From Microvenator marinus (GTDB lineage Bacteria; Myxococcota_A; Bradymonadia; Bradymonadales; Bradymonadaceae), in the NCBI RefSeq assembly GCF_007993755.1, contig NZ_CP042467.1, positions 1,836,001 to 1,900,000 on the forward strand: a DNA stretch of 64,000 bases, written 5' to 3'. Position 1 is the stretch's first letter. Every line of letters begins with the position of its first letter. Below the pieces are notes generated by a model. It had not been told where the DNA came from. It saw nothing but the letters and a program-made list of their open reading frames with translations, and did not search any database. The position numbers and the translations under genes are program-made. Positions 16,789 to 25,344 of the stretch are shown in pieces.

Positions 16789-18243
16789 CTAGTGGCTAGC
16801 TGGGCGCAAGCCGATTCGCTGAACCAGCCGCTCGCTCTCGCTATTTAGGCCAATGATGGAGACCTGCTTGTGGTGGCGCCCGTAGCGCTCCACAAGGCTT
16901 GCGATGGCAGCCACGCCAGATTGGTCCCATACGTGGGAGCCCGAGAAATCAACGACCACGTGTTCTGGGTCTTTGGTGACGTCGAAGAGGTCGCTGAAAT
17001 GGGTGGATGTCCCGAAAAACATGGGCCCCTTGACGGCATAACGTTTGCCGCCTTCTTCCAAAAATTCGTCAGCATTCAGCTGTGCGATTTTCCAGCCGAA
17101 GATTAGAGCGCTCATGATGACACCAACAGAAACGCCAAGCGCTAGGTCGTGAGAGTATACAACCACTCCAACCGTGCTCAGCATCACAGCCGTGTCCCCA
17201 AAGGGGACCTTGTGTAGTTGGCGAATCGACCCCCAATCAAAGGTTCCGATGGACACCATGATCATGACACCAACCAACGCAGCCATAGGAATCCGGGCTA
17301 CGACATCGCCCAAAACCACGATCAAAAAGAGCAAGAAGACGCCCGCAACAAGTGAAGAAAGCCGCCCCGTCGCGCCACTCTTCACGTTGATCACGGATTG
17401 ACCGATCATCGCACAACCTGCCATTCCACCAAAACAACCCGCGATGACATTGGCGATTCCCTGACCCCGCAATTCCTTGTTCTTATCACTCTTGGTTTCG
17501 GTAGCATCATCAACGATTTTGGCCGTCAAGAGGGACTCAAGCATGCCAACCATCGCAAGTCCGAACGAGTACGGGAAAATGATTACGAGCGTCTCCCACG
17601 TGAGGTCGATGCTCGGCAACGCGAACATCGGTAGCGTCGACGTCATTCGGCCCATGTCTCCAACAGTACTCAGACCCACATTTCCAAACACTGCCACGGC
17701 CGTCATCACCACGATGGCCACGAGCGCGGATGGAACGATCTTGGTCAAATATGGAAGCCCATAAATCACAGCGAGCGTTCCCGCGACCATGGCATACATG
17801 GCCCAGCCTGCTCCGGTGAAGTGCGGAAGCTGCGCCATGAAAATCAGAATAGCGAGGGCGTTGACGAATCCAACAATGACGGGATGAGGGATGAAGGTAA
17901 TGAATCTGCCAATCTTTGCGACCCCGAATAGAAACTGAATGACTCCTGTCAGTATCGTAGCGGCAAGCAGATACTGAAGGCCGTGGTCGGCCACCAGAGT
18001 AATCATCAGGAGTGCCATCGCGCCGGTCGCCGCCGAGATCATCGCAGGGCGCCCTCCCACAAAAGCGATGGTCACGGCGATACAGAACGACGCGTACAAG
18101 CCGACCATCGGGTCAACGCCCGCGATGATCGAAAACGCTACGGCCTCCGGGATCAGAGCCAGGGCGACAGTCATTCCCGCTAGGATGTCACCTCGAGGGT
18201 TCGATAACCACACATTTTTAAATTTTTCCAACACGTTAAGCAT
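16789..18243 (-). CDS. SulP-family anion transporter with STAS domain
   Basis: 484 residues, inner membrane. The N-terminal transport domain begins with [20 protein letters not shown], the SulP signature region, and has about 10-14 hydrophobic helices. The C-terminal STAS domain (about 385-475) contains [16 protein letters not shown]. Substrates in the family include sulfate, bicarbonate and dicarboxylates; specificity cannot be read here. The ATG at 18243 starts right at the family N-terminus ([19 protein letters not shown]); an upstream in-frame extension to 18360 is unlike the family and was not used. Possibly linked to sulfur assimilation (cysK at 4.5 kb) or to bicarbonate uptake. Confidence 0.92.
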   Translation of the reverse strand: MLNVLEKFKNVWLSNPRGDILAGMTVALALIPEAVAFSIIAGVDPMVGLYASFCIAVTIAFVGGRPAMISAATGAMALLMITLVADHGLQYLLAATILTGVIQFLFGVAKIGRFITFIPHPVIVGFVNALAILIFMAQLPHFTGAGWAMYAMVAGTLAVIYGLPYLTKIVPSALVAIVVMTAVAVFGNVGLSTVGDMGRMTSTLPMFALPSIDLTWETLVIIFPYSFGLAMVGMLESLLTAKIVDDATETKSDKNKELRGQGIANVIAGCFGGMAGCAMIGQSVINVKSGATGRLSSLVAGVFLLFLIVVLGDVVARIPMAALVGVMIMVSIGTFDWGSIRQLHKVPFGDTAVMLSTVGVVVYSHDLALGVSVGVIMSALIFGWKIAQLNADEFLEEGGKRYAVKGPMFFGTSTHFSDLFDVTKDPEHVVVDFSGSHVWDQSGVAAIASLVERYGRHHKQVSIIGLNSESERLVQRIGLRPASH

Positions 18244-18596
18244 AAATCCAACTGGTACTACGAAGAACCTGCCACTGCTGAAGGCAGAACCATGCCATAC
18301 AAAAACTCGGCACATCGCCGAATGCCTGTGGGCCACATCAAGTTTTACTGCGTTACTCAACTAGGGATGAACAGAGGCAGGGCGGGCCGTCTATGACACC
18401 TAAGAGATAAACTCAAGCCCTTTCGTTCCCCTCACAAATAAAGGTCGAGCGGACTTTGCCGCAGCGCGTCATTTTCCTCTTAACTAAGAGGCAGTTGGCT
18501 CGAGTTGACCCGACACGGTACTGAAGAGTGTCGGCAGGACGAAACAAGTGTTGTATGAGAGCAGAGTTGTTGGACGTCCCAAGTCGCAGGTTTGCT
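18244..18596. other. Intergenic region between divergent SulP and binding-protein-like genes
   Basis: 353 bases without a credible gene. It holds two small inverted repeats: CCTCTT / AAGAGG (18476-18481 and 18486-18491, four-base loop) and CCGACAC / GTGTCGG (18510-18516 and 18528-18534, eleven-base loop). Neither has a T-run, so they may be operators or leader structures rather than terminators. Both divergent promoters should lie here; I cannot place them. Confidence 0.4.
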
Positions 18597-19442
18597 ATGA
18601 AGTTTAAAGTTGGTGGGGTTCCAGAAAACGTCAATGCTCCGGTCTACCAGGGCATGGCGTCCAAGTGGGAGCCCCGGGGAATGTCATTTCAGGAGTTTCC
18701 GGGCGGCACCGGCGCCATGTCGCGTGCGCTGGAGCTCGGCGAGATCGATATTGCCATCGCACTTACGGAGGGCTTGGTTCGGTCTATCGCAGAGGGCGGT
18801 GATTTTCGCCTCGTGAGCATGTTCACCGAGTCTCCGTTGACCTGGGGTGTCCATGTTGCAGCTGGCAAGGATTGGTCAGAGGAAAAGCTCGAGGACGCGA
18901 ATTTTGCGATTTCGAGGCTCGGCTCCGGCTCCCATTTGATGGCCATGGTCGAGGCGAAGGCGCGCGGCTGGCACGAGCCCGCGTGCGTGGTCGTTCAAGA
19001 CCTGGACGGCGCTCGGCTAGCCCTCTCAAACGGAAGCGCGGACGTCTTCCTCTGGGAAAAGTTTACCACCAAACCCCTGGTTGATTCAGGGGAGTGGGAG
19101 AGAATCGGGGAGTGGGTGACGCCTTGGCCTGCTTTCGCGATTGCGGTTCGAAACTCGGTCTGGGATGCCCACCAAGCCGAGATTCGAAGCTGGATCGACG
19201 AGCTTCGTGACGAAGTTCTGAGCTTTGAAGACTCCCCAGCGAATCACAATTGGATTGCCGAACGTTTTGGGCTTGAAACCGAAGACGTGGCCGAATGGAT
19301 GAGCGGCACCCGGTGGAGCGTGAGCTTTGGCGTGAAAGAATCAATCCTCGACGCCGTCTTGGGCATCTTAAAGGACGCCGAGCTCGTGTCGTCGGACGCT
19401 GAGGCTGAAGCCTTAGTGGTCGAGGGCGGATTGATCCCTTAG
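18597..19442 (+). CDS. Cytoplasmic periplasmic-binding-protein-like protein (NMT1/PhnD-type fold)
   Basis: 281 residues with the type 2 substrate-binding fold of ABC transporters: FKVGGVPENVNAPVYQGMA, FPGGTGAMSRALELGEIDIA, AISRLGSGSHLMAMVEA, WEKFTTKPLVDSG. It has no signal peptide or lipobox, and no permease or ATPase gene is near, so it probably binds a small molecule in the cytosol or acts as an enzyme, rather than serving uptake. The start ATG at 18597 sits directly before the conserved first strand; an open frame from 18528 has no support. The thiolase gene follows after 58 bases and may be cotranscribed, which hints at an acyl or amino-acid ligand (inference). Confidence 0.75.
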   Translation: MKFKVGGVPENVNAPVYQGMASKWEPRGMSFQEFPGGTGAMSRALELGEIDIAIALTEGLVRSIAEGGDFRLVSMFTESPLTWGVHVAAGKDWSEEKLEDANFAISRLGSGSHLMAMVEAKARGWHEPACVVVQDLDGARLALSNGSADVFLWEKFTTKPLVDSGEWERIGEWVTPWPAFAIAVRNSVWDAHQAEIRSWIDELRDEVLSFEDSPANHNWIAERFGLETEDVAEWMSGTRWSVSFGVKESILDAVLGILKDAELVSSDAEAEALVVEGGLIP

Positions 19443-19500
19443 GACGGCCGTGGTAGCAATCCCGCCGTCTGTTGAGCCCGCATAAAACGGAGTTGATTAC

Positions 19501-20760
19501 ATGAAACCGCAACGAAAAGTATTTGTCGTCGGAGGGCACCTGACGCCTTTCATTGGTAAAGGTCACCCAGACTTCATCTGGAAGAAGCACCCAGAATTTG
19601 GCCAGCGTGAGAATCCAACTCTTGAGGAGTTGATGACTTCGGCCATCCTGGGCGCGCTGGAGTCCACGGGTGTTGAGGCTGCGGCCATTGAGCGTGGATA
19701 CGTCGGGAACTTTGCGGGCGAGCTTTTTTCGAATCAGGGACATATGGGCGCGCTCGCTGTGCGTGCGCACAAAGACCTTCAAGGAAAGCCGTTTATGCGA
19801 CTCGAGGGAGCTTGCGCCTCCGGTGGACTCGCCGTTGTCACCGCAGTAGACGCCATTCAGGCGGGTTGTGACGTGGTCATGGCGCTTGGTGCCGAAGTCC
19901 AGACTACCGTTTCAGCTAGAGATGGCGCGGGTTTCCTTGCACGCGCATCACACTGGGAATCCGAGCGCGAACTCGACGATTTCACCTTCCCCGCCATGTT
20001 CGCGCGTCGTGCGAAGTACTACGAAGAGAAGTTCGGTGTAGGCGAAGAGGATATCGCCTACGTGGTAGCCAAGGCTTATGCTAACGCCAACAAGAACCCG
20101 AACGCGCACATGCGTGACGTGAAGGTTGACCTCGAGGCGGCTTCTCAGGCCTCGGACACGAACCCTCGATTCTTGCGCAACGAAGACTTCAAAGACTACC
20201 TGAAAGTCACGGATTGCTCACAGGTCAGCGACGGCGCCGCCGCTATGATTCTGGCAAGCGAAGAGGGCCTCAAGAAGCTCGGCATCGACCCATCCAAATG
20301 CGTGGAGTTGCTTGGCTACACCGTAGCCACAAGCCCACTTGGTCAGGTTTCTGACTACACGACTCTGGACAACACCAAAAAGGCCGCCAACGAGCTCTAC
20401 ACCGAGACAGGCCTTAAGCCTGAGCAAATCGGCGTGTGCGAAGTCCACGACTGCTTTGCAGTGACCGAAGTCCTGATGACCGAAGCCCTCGGGTTTGCAG
20501 AGCCAGGAAAAGGAGGAGAGCTCGCCAAATCTGGCGCCACGGCCATCGACGGTAAGATCCCCGTCAACACCGGCGGCGGACTCATCGCGTTTGGACACCC
20601 TGTGGGCGCGACCGGTATCAAGCAGGTTCTGGAAATCTACCGTCAGATGAAAGGCCTCTGCGGCGACTATCAAGTACCCACCAAGCCTGAGTACGGCCTC
20701 ACCGCCAACATGGGCGGCGACGACCGCACCACCGTTTGTATGGCGTTTAAGAACGTCTAA
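19501..20760 (+). CDS. Thiolase-family acetyl-CoA acyltransferase
   Basis: 419 residues. Catalytic signatures: acylated cysteine in LEGACASGGLA, the histidine in CEVHDCFAVTE, and the C-terminal GHPVGATG. The form CEVHDCF and the extra N-terminal segment (about 20-50) are typical of the SCP2-type/archaeal-like thiolase branch rather than FadA. The reaction is either acetoacetyl-CoA formation or thiolysis in fatty-acid oxidation; because mevalonate kinase is encoded at 39 kb, a role in acetoacetyl-CoA supply for isoprenoids is possible but unproven. A rho-independent terminator follows at 20780-20819. Confidence 0.9.
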   Translation: MKPQRKVFVVGGHLTPFIGKGHPDFIWKKHPEFGQRENPTLEELMTSAILGALESTGVEAAAIERGYVGNFAGELFSNQGHMGALAVRAHKDLQGKPFMRLEGACASGGLAVVTAVDAIQAGCDVVMALGAEVQTTVSARDGAGFLARASHWESERELDDFTFPAMFARRAKYYEEKFGVGEEDIAYVVAKAYANANKNPNAHMRDVKVDLEAASQASDTNPRFLRNEDFKDYLKVTDCSQVSDGAAAMILASEEGLKKLGIDPSKCVELLGYTVATSPLGQVSDYTTLDNTKKAANELYTETGLKPEQIGVCEVHDCFAVTEVLMTEALGFAEPGKGGELAKSGATAIDGKIPVNTGGGLIAFGHPVGATGIKQVLEIYRQMKGLCGDYQVPTKPEYGLTANMGGDDRTTVCMAFKNV

Positions 20761-20779
20761 GCTATCTTGTCACCGTCCT

Positions 20780-20819
20780 TAGGGCGTTGGGATATCTCCT
20801 GACGCCCTTAACTTTTTCT
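20780..20819 (+). terminator. Rho-independent terminator after the thiolase gene
   Basis: AGGGCGT (20781-20787) pairs with ACGCCCT (20802-20808) across a 14-base loop, followed by TAACTTTTTCTT. The structure runs into the last codons of the convergent DUF4105 gene. In the other direction there is no T-run, so it serves the plus strand. Confidence 0.65.
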
Positions 20820-22055
20820 TGAGAAAGAAAGTGGGCCAAGCCCTCTCAGACACAAGTTGAACGGGACGAAGAACGCGAGCGGCAACCAATAGACTTGGGA
20901 GACAAACGGTGCCGCCAACACGGCTAGGATGGTCAGGACCGCAATCACGTCCAAGAGCCTCTCATTCCAACGCTCAGCGCGTTTTGAACCAAACACAATG
21001 GCTGCGCCGAAAGGCATAAACAATGCGCTCAGCGGGCTCGCCAGGAGCAAATTCACGTTCCAATGGGTGATGGTGTGCTCAGTGAACGGAAAGAGCCCGA
21101 GAATCAGGCCAGGAATCCCCACCAGAAGACCAAGGAACACAAAATACGCGCCCAAACCAATGCGCACGCCCCGTTTATCAGGCTGCTTCGCACGCAAACG
21201 CCGGAGCCCAAGACCAGCGCCACCCAGCACGCCACCTAAAATCGCAAACCATGGGTGCGCAAAATTCGGAGCTTCAGGAACCTCTGCCCTCTTGCCCTCA
21301 GCAAGCACGCGCTTCTCAAGCACCAAAGGCACCGTCTCACCCTTCTCATTCACATAAGAATTCTGGTCTAGGACTCGCTCAAGTTCCGTGGGCAAAAACA
21401 TCTCGTCCCAGATCTTGATCGGGACGTCGATCTCGTGATTCATCCAAAACGTCAGGATAAAATCCACATAAGGGTTTCTCTGAGTGTGGCGGCGCGTATG
21501 TCCGCGAAGCGAGTATCGCGCAGGTTTGTCCGCCGCCACTTTCAGCTGCCCGCCCACCGCCTGATCGATCACATCGCGAATCCGCGTGGCGCAGTTGTCG
21601 AAGTAGTGGTCGTACATGTAGTAGCGGTTCTCAGGTTGAACATTCCAATCCAAGAACTTGGCGATTTCGAGGCGTTTCTCAGGGCTCAAATTCAGGACTT
21701 GTTCCCGAATCCCTCGACTCTCGCGTTTGTACACAGCAATCGTGCCCCGATAGCTCGTCTGAGCCACCCAAAACTCAAGCCGCCCCATCAAGAACTTCAC
21801 CAACATATCGGGCGCAAAACTGAACATGCCGTAGTTGTAGACTCGCTCAGCGCCAAATCGCTTATCGCGCACCATCAAGGCCGTGTGCCCAAACCAGGTG
21901 GGAATCTGGTCCCCATGATCAAAAGTCATCAAGACTACTTCCAGGTCCTGTCCACGCGACTGCCCCGTGGCCCAAGGCGGCGAAACCGCATGCCCCAAAC
22001 TCGGTGCCATAAGGACCGAAAAGAGCAAAACACTCAAGAAAAACTGTCTAATCAA
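20808..22055 (-). CDS. DUF4105 / Lnb N-terminal-domain envelope protein
   Basis: 415 residues. A signal peptide (about 1-23) leads into the DUF4105 domain, with a conserved histidine in TWFGHTALMV and a cysteine in YFDNCATRIRDVID. This His/Cys papain-like pair is the active-site layout of Lnb, the lipoprotein N-acyl transferase of Enterococcus, whose periplasmic domain belongs to this family. Three or four hydrophobic helices end the protein. The start appears to be a TTG inside the stop region of the upstream gene (overlap 8 bases), so it is translated with the TamB/BamA-type genes. Lipid or lipoprotein acyl transfer is a plausible role (inference). Confidence 0.82.
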   Translation of the reverse strand: MIRQFFLSVLLFSVLMAPSLGHAVSPPWATGQSRGQDLEVVLMTFDHGDQIPTWFGHTALMVRDKRFGAERVYNYGMFSFAPDMLVKFLMGRLEFWVAQTSYRGTIAVYKRESRGIREQVLNLSPEKRLEIAKFLDWNVQPENRYYMYDHYFDNCATRIRDVIDQAVGGQLKVAADKPARYSLRGHTRRHTQRNPYVDFILTFWMNHEIDVPIKIWDEMFLPTELERVLDQNSYVNEKGETVPLVLEKRVLAEGKRAEVPEAPNFAHPWFAILGGVLGGAGLGLRRLRAKQPDKRGVRIGLGAYFVFLGLLVGIPGLILGLFPFTEHTITHWNVNLLLASPLSALFMPFGAAIVFGSKRAERWNERLLDVIAVLTILAVLAAPFVSQVYWLPLAFFVPFNLCLRGLGPLSFSRKS

Positions 22056-25000
22056 AGGTATATCCTACGTTGACATGAAACTGGCCAAAGCGCTCACCAG
22101 GCCTTCGGTTGAGCACAGTCCCGTAGTCCAAAATAATCGGAATTTGGTCAAGCAAAAGAGCCCGCACACCGAGCCCCGCCGAACTTCGGACTTCATCCAA
22201 GAGACCCTGCCCAAACGCATCCTGCCAGCACGCACGCTGCGAGCCCACATAACAATCCACGAGGAGCCCCGTGTCCCAAAAAACGGCACCGTACACACTC
22301 AATGATGGGATGAGTGGATAGCGCAACTCGGCATTGTACGAGAGGCTCAGCTCCCCACCATCCGGGGTCTGAGATAGTGAAATTGGCCCCACGCTATCGT
22401 CGCCAAACCCTCGCAACGAGCGCACGCCGCCGAGGAAAAAACGCTCGTCGATGGACACGGGATTCTCGCGCCCGGCCAGCGGAAAGACTTGGCCATATCG
22501 AATACCCTGGCCAAGCACTACATCGCCTCTCCAAAACGGGATAAAGTAGGACGCCGTCAGGAACAGGCGCATGAAGGAGTCCGAGAAAAACCCTTCGCCG
22601 CCCTGCCCCAACGCATCACCGCTGACCCAGGTCGGCTGCGCGCGCAAGAGATATCCCTTCTTCGGATTCAACGGGCTATCACGCCGGTCCAATGTCAAAT
22701 CCGGCTCCACCTTTCCAACGGTTCTTCGCGGCGAGAAGATTCGCTCGCCCTCGACTACCGGGCCGTCTTGACCAAAGGTCGCGATTTGCTTGAACTCCAG
22801 TCCGAGTTTTAAGAAAAGCCGCTCCGTAATCTCGGTCAGATCCTTTCTAAACTCCGAGCGAAGCCCCCATTCCTCCCGGAGAATCTGACGATTCACAATG
22901 CCCAAGAGGTCCAAGAGATAGAACGGACCAAAAGTGAAGTAGAGTTTGTCTATACCGAGGGATTCCTTGAGAAAACGTGGGTGAGAATACGAAAGCTCGG
23001 CGCCGAAAACGTAATCCAGAGAGTCAACTTGAGTGCCCTCGGTCGGGTCCAGATTCAACCCTTCAAAAAGCTGCAAGGTGTCGATCGCCCCCACCACACG
23101 CGGCTGAATCCCCTGCGCAAAGCCAAAGAGATTTCGATTGGTGTATTGAGCCTCACCGGTCAACAAGAGTTGGCGGTCGTCCACGAATGGCTCGCGCAAC
23201 TCCACACCAGACCTGAAATCCAAGAAGCTCGACGATGCCTCTTCAACACTGATGAGCAGCGCGGCGGTCACTTCGGTTTTATCCTGAGCAGCCTCGTCCA
23301 GGCCAATCGTCTCCACGCTCACCGAATCGAAGATATTGAGCTGGCGCAGGTTTCCCTGCCCTTGAATCAGCATTTGAGTGTCGAGCAGGTCCCCTCTTTT
23401 GAGCTCAACTTCACGGTGGATCACGCTCGCTCGCGTGTCGAAGTTACCCTTCAGAAGTCTAGCGCCCACGCGCACGATCGGGCCTTCCGTAATCTCATGG
23501 CGGATGCGAATCGCCTCGGCATTTGCTCCGCCTTCAAACTTACATTCATCGGTCTCGAGCACCCTTAGACACATCTGTTTTCCAGGCACACGTTCACATC
23601 GCTCGCTTAGCTCTTCCTGCGAGCGTGCCGTGCACGCACGCGGCAGACGCGGCGCCTCACACGCAATCTGCTCGCCGTTTAGCAAAAAGCAGCTCGTCTC
23701 GATTCGAGCCAACGGATACCCGAACCCGGCATAACGTTGAATCATGCGAGTCTGGTCGGTGCGAAGCTGCAGAGGCACAAAGGGAGCGCCAGGAGACGAA
23801 GACATGCCTTCAAGCAGTAGACCCGAGGTCGTGGTGCGATTTCCGAACATCTCCACCCGCGCTATCTTCGTCTGAATACCCTCGTCGATGCTGATTCGAA
23901 CCCGCATCTGACCCTCTGAGATTCGCTCCAGATTGAACCTTCGGACTAGCGCCTGATGGTAGCCTCGCTCTCGATAGAGCGACTCAATTCTCAGAAGATC
24001 CCCCAACAACTCGTCGGTCTGCAGATAACCACCCACGTCAAAGAGCGCGAACACGCGTGTGCTCATGACCTCCAAGACCTCAGCCTCCGTAAAGACGCTC
24101 AGCCCTTCAAACACGATCTCGCGAATCTCAACCTTGGGCCCTTCGCGAATCTTGAATGTGATGGATCGGTCGAGCTGGTCGCGCTCTTCTTCGCTTCCTT
24201 CGACCCTCGCGAACGCGTGCCCTCGTGTTTCGTACAATTGCTCGATTGCTCGCTCAGCACGGCGGATTTCCTCGGCGTCGACATAACCACTTTCGTAGAA
24301 CGGAAGCACATCCCGGATGTCTTCTTCGTTAAACTCCTCCACGCCCTCAAAGGTCACGTCCCATTTGGGCCCTTCCAAAACGTCGATCACCAACGTGACG
24401 CACTCACCGCTCCCATCAACGCGGACCGCTTTGTCCACGATACGCGCCTGAAAGTACCCCCGCCGTCGGTAGGCCTCCACCAGAGCCTCCTGGCCGCGTT
24501 TGAACCCATCTGAGGTGAAGGTCGAATCGTAGAGCCTAAGGCGCCGCGAGAGAAACGAACCGTCGCTCAGCAAGAGTTCGCGCACATCGGCGTAGGTCAT
24601 GGCCTGGTTGCCGCGCACGCCCACGTCGCAGACCTGACGCGCCTTTCCACGCTCGATCTTGAACACCAGGTCCACCAGGTGCTCGGTGTCCGCTACCGGT
24701 GTGGCGCTCAGCTCAATCTTCGTGCCGAAATATCCTTCTCGCTCGAAGAGGTTTCTGAACTGCTGGAGCTGGGTTTGCGCCTTTTGGGCATCACGCTTGT
24801 AGGCCTGTCCCTGCCGGTAAATCAGGACCTTGCGAAGTTCTTCTTCGAAAGGCGGCGTCTCAAGCCCGTCGAATTTGACGTCTCGGATTAGGGTCGCCCC
24901 TTTGGCCTCGATCTCCAGCAAAACCACATCGTTTTCGAGGCGTTTGATGACCTTTAGCGACTCGAAGAAACCGGTCTTAGCCAAGCGAACCTGCGCGGTC

Positions 25001-25344
25001 TCGAGAAGTTTGGAAGAATAGACCTGTCCCACGCTCAACCCGGCAATCCCCTTGAGCTCAAGCAGGTTCTCGGGATTTTCGCAGATCTTCAAATCGCACG
25101 TGAGCTCCACCTGACCGATGACCTTGCCCACGAGCGACTCGTCGATATCGAGCCGTATGTTCTCGCCCTGCGCCTCGACGGGAACCCGTTCGGTCACCAT
25201 CGGCTCGAGGTCTTTTTCCGGCGGCTCTTCCTCCACCGCCAGCTCAGGCTGCTCCAACTCCAAATCCGGCACGCCATCCTGCGCAAAGCTTTGCGCGCAC
25301 ACCAAGAGCCCCAGGATGACCAACCAAAAGCTGCGCATCCTCAA
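22048..25344 (-). CDS. BamA/TamA-family outer-membrane protein with about seven POTRA domains
   Basis: 1098 residues. A signal peptide (about 1-21) and acidic linker precede roughly seven POTRA-like modules, each starting with a strand such as IRDVKFDGLET, WDVTFEGVEEF, IREIVFEGLSVF or IARVEMFGNRT. BamA normally has five and TamA three. Within the POTRA array a Cys-rich insertion has six cysteines in about 60 residues (from SCFLLNGEQIAC to TDECKFEGG). The last 400 residues are an Omp85 barrel with the SLRGFGDD lid-lock motif. It overlaps the TamB-like gene by 4 bases (ATGA). By neighbourhood it is the TamA-like partner of TamB. Confidence 0.9.
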   Translation of the reverse strand: MRMRSFWLVILGLLVCAQSFAQDGVPDLELEQPELAVEEEPPEKDLEPMVTERVPVEAQGENIRLDIDESLVGKVIGQVELTCDLKICENPENLLELKGIAGLSVGQVYSSKLLETAQVRLAKTGFFESLKVIKRLENDVVLLEIEAKGATLIRDVKFDGLETPPFEEELRKVLIYRQGQAYKRDAQKAQTQLQQFRNLFEREGYFGTKIELSATPVADTEHLVDLVFKIERGKARQVCDVGVRGNQAMTYADVRELLLSDGSFLSRRLRLYDSTFTSDGFKRGQEALVEAYRRRGYFQARIVDKAVRVDGSGECVTLVIDVLEGPKWDVTFEGVEEFNEEDIRDVLPFYESGYVDAEEIRRAERAIEQLYETRGHAFARVEGSEEERDQLDRSITFKIREGPKVEIREIVFEGLSVFTEAEVLEVMSTRVFALFDVGGYLQTDELLGDLLRIESLYRERGYHQALVRRFNLERISEGQMRVRISIDEGIQTKIARVEMFGNRTTTSGLLLEGMSSSPGAPFVPLQLRTDQTRMIQRYAGFGYPLARIETSCFLLNGEQIACEAPRLPRACTARSQEELSERCERVPGKQMCLRVLETDECKFEGGANAEAIRIRHEITEGPIVRVGARLLKGNFDTRASVIHREVELKRGDLLDTQMLIQGQGNLRQLNIFDSVSVETIGLDEAAQDKTEVTAALLISVEEASSSFLDFRSGVELREPFVDDRQLLLTGEAQYTNRNLFGFAQGIQPRVVGAIDTLQLFEGLNLDPTEGTQVDSLDYVFGAELSYSHPRFLKESLGIDKLYFTFGPFYLLDLLGIVNRQILREEWGLRSEFRKDLTEITERLFLKLGLEFKQIATFGQDGPVVEGERIFSPRRTVGKVEPDLTLDRRDSPLNPKKGYLLRAQPTWVSGDALGQGGEGFFSDSFMRLFLTASYFIPFWRGDVVLGQGIRYGQVFPLAGRENPVSIDERFFLGGVRSLRGFGDDSVGPISLSQTPDGGELSLSYNAELRYPLIPSLSVYGAVFWDTGLLVDCYVGSQRACWQDAFGQGLLDEVRSSAGLGVRALLLDQIPIILDYGTVLNRRPGERFGQFHVNVGYTFD

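Noticed and set aside
19443-19469. GACGGC / GCCGTC hairpin after the binding-protein-like gene
   Set aside because: Six pairs with a 15-base loop and no T-run; too weak to call a terminator.
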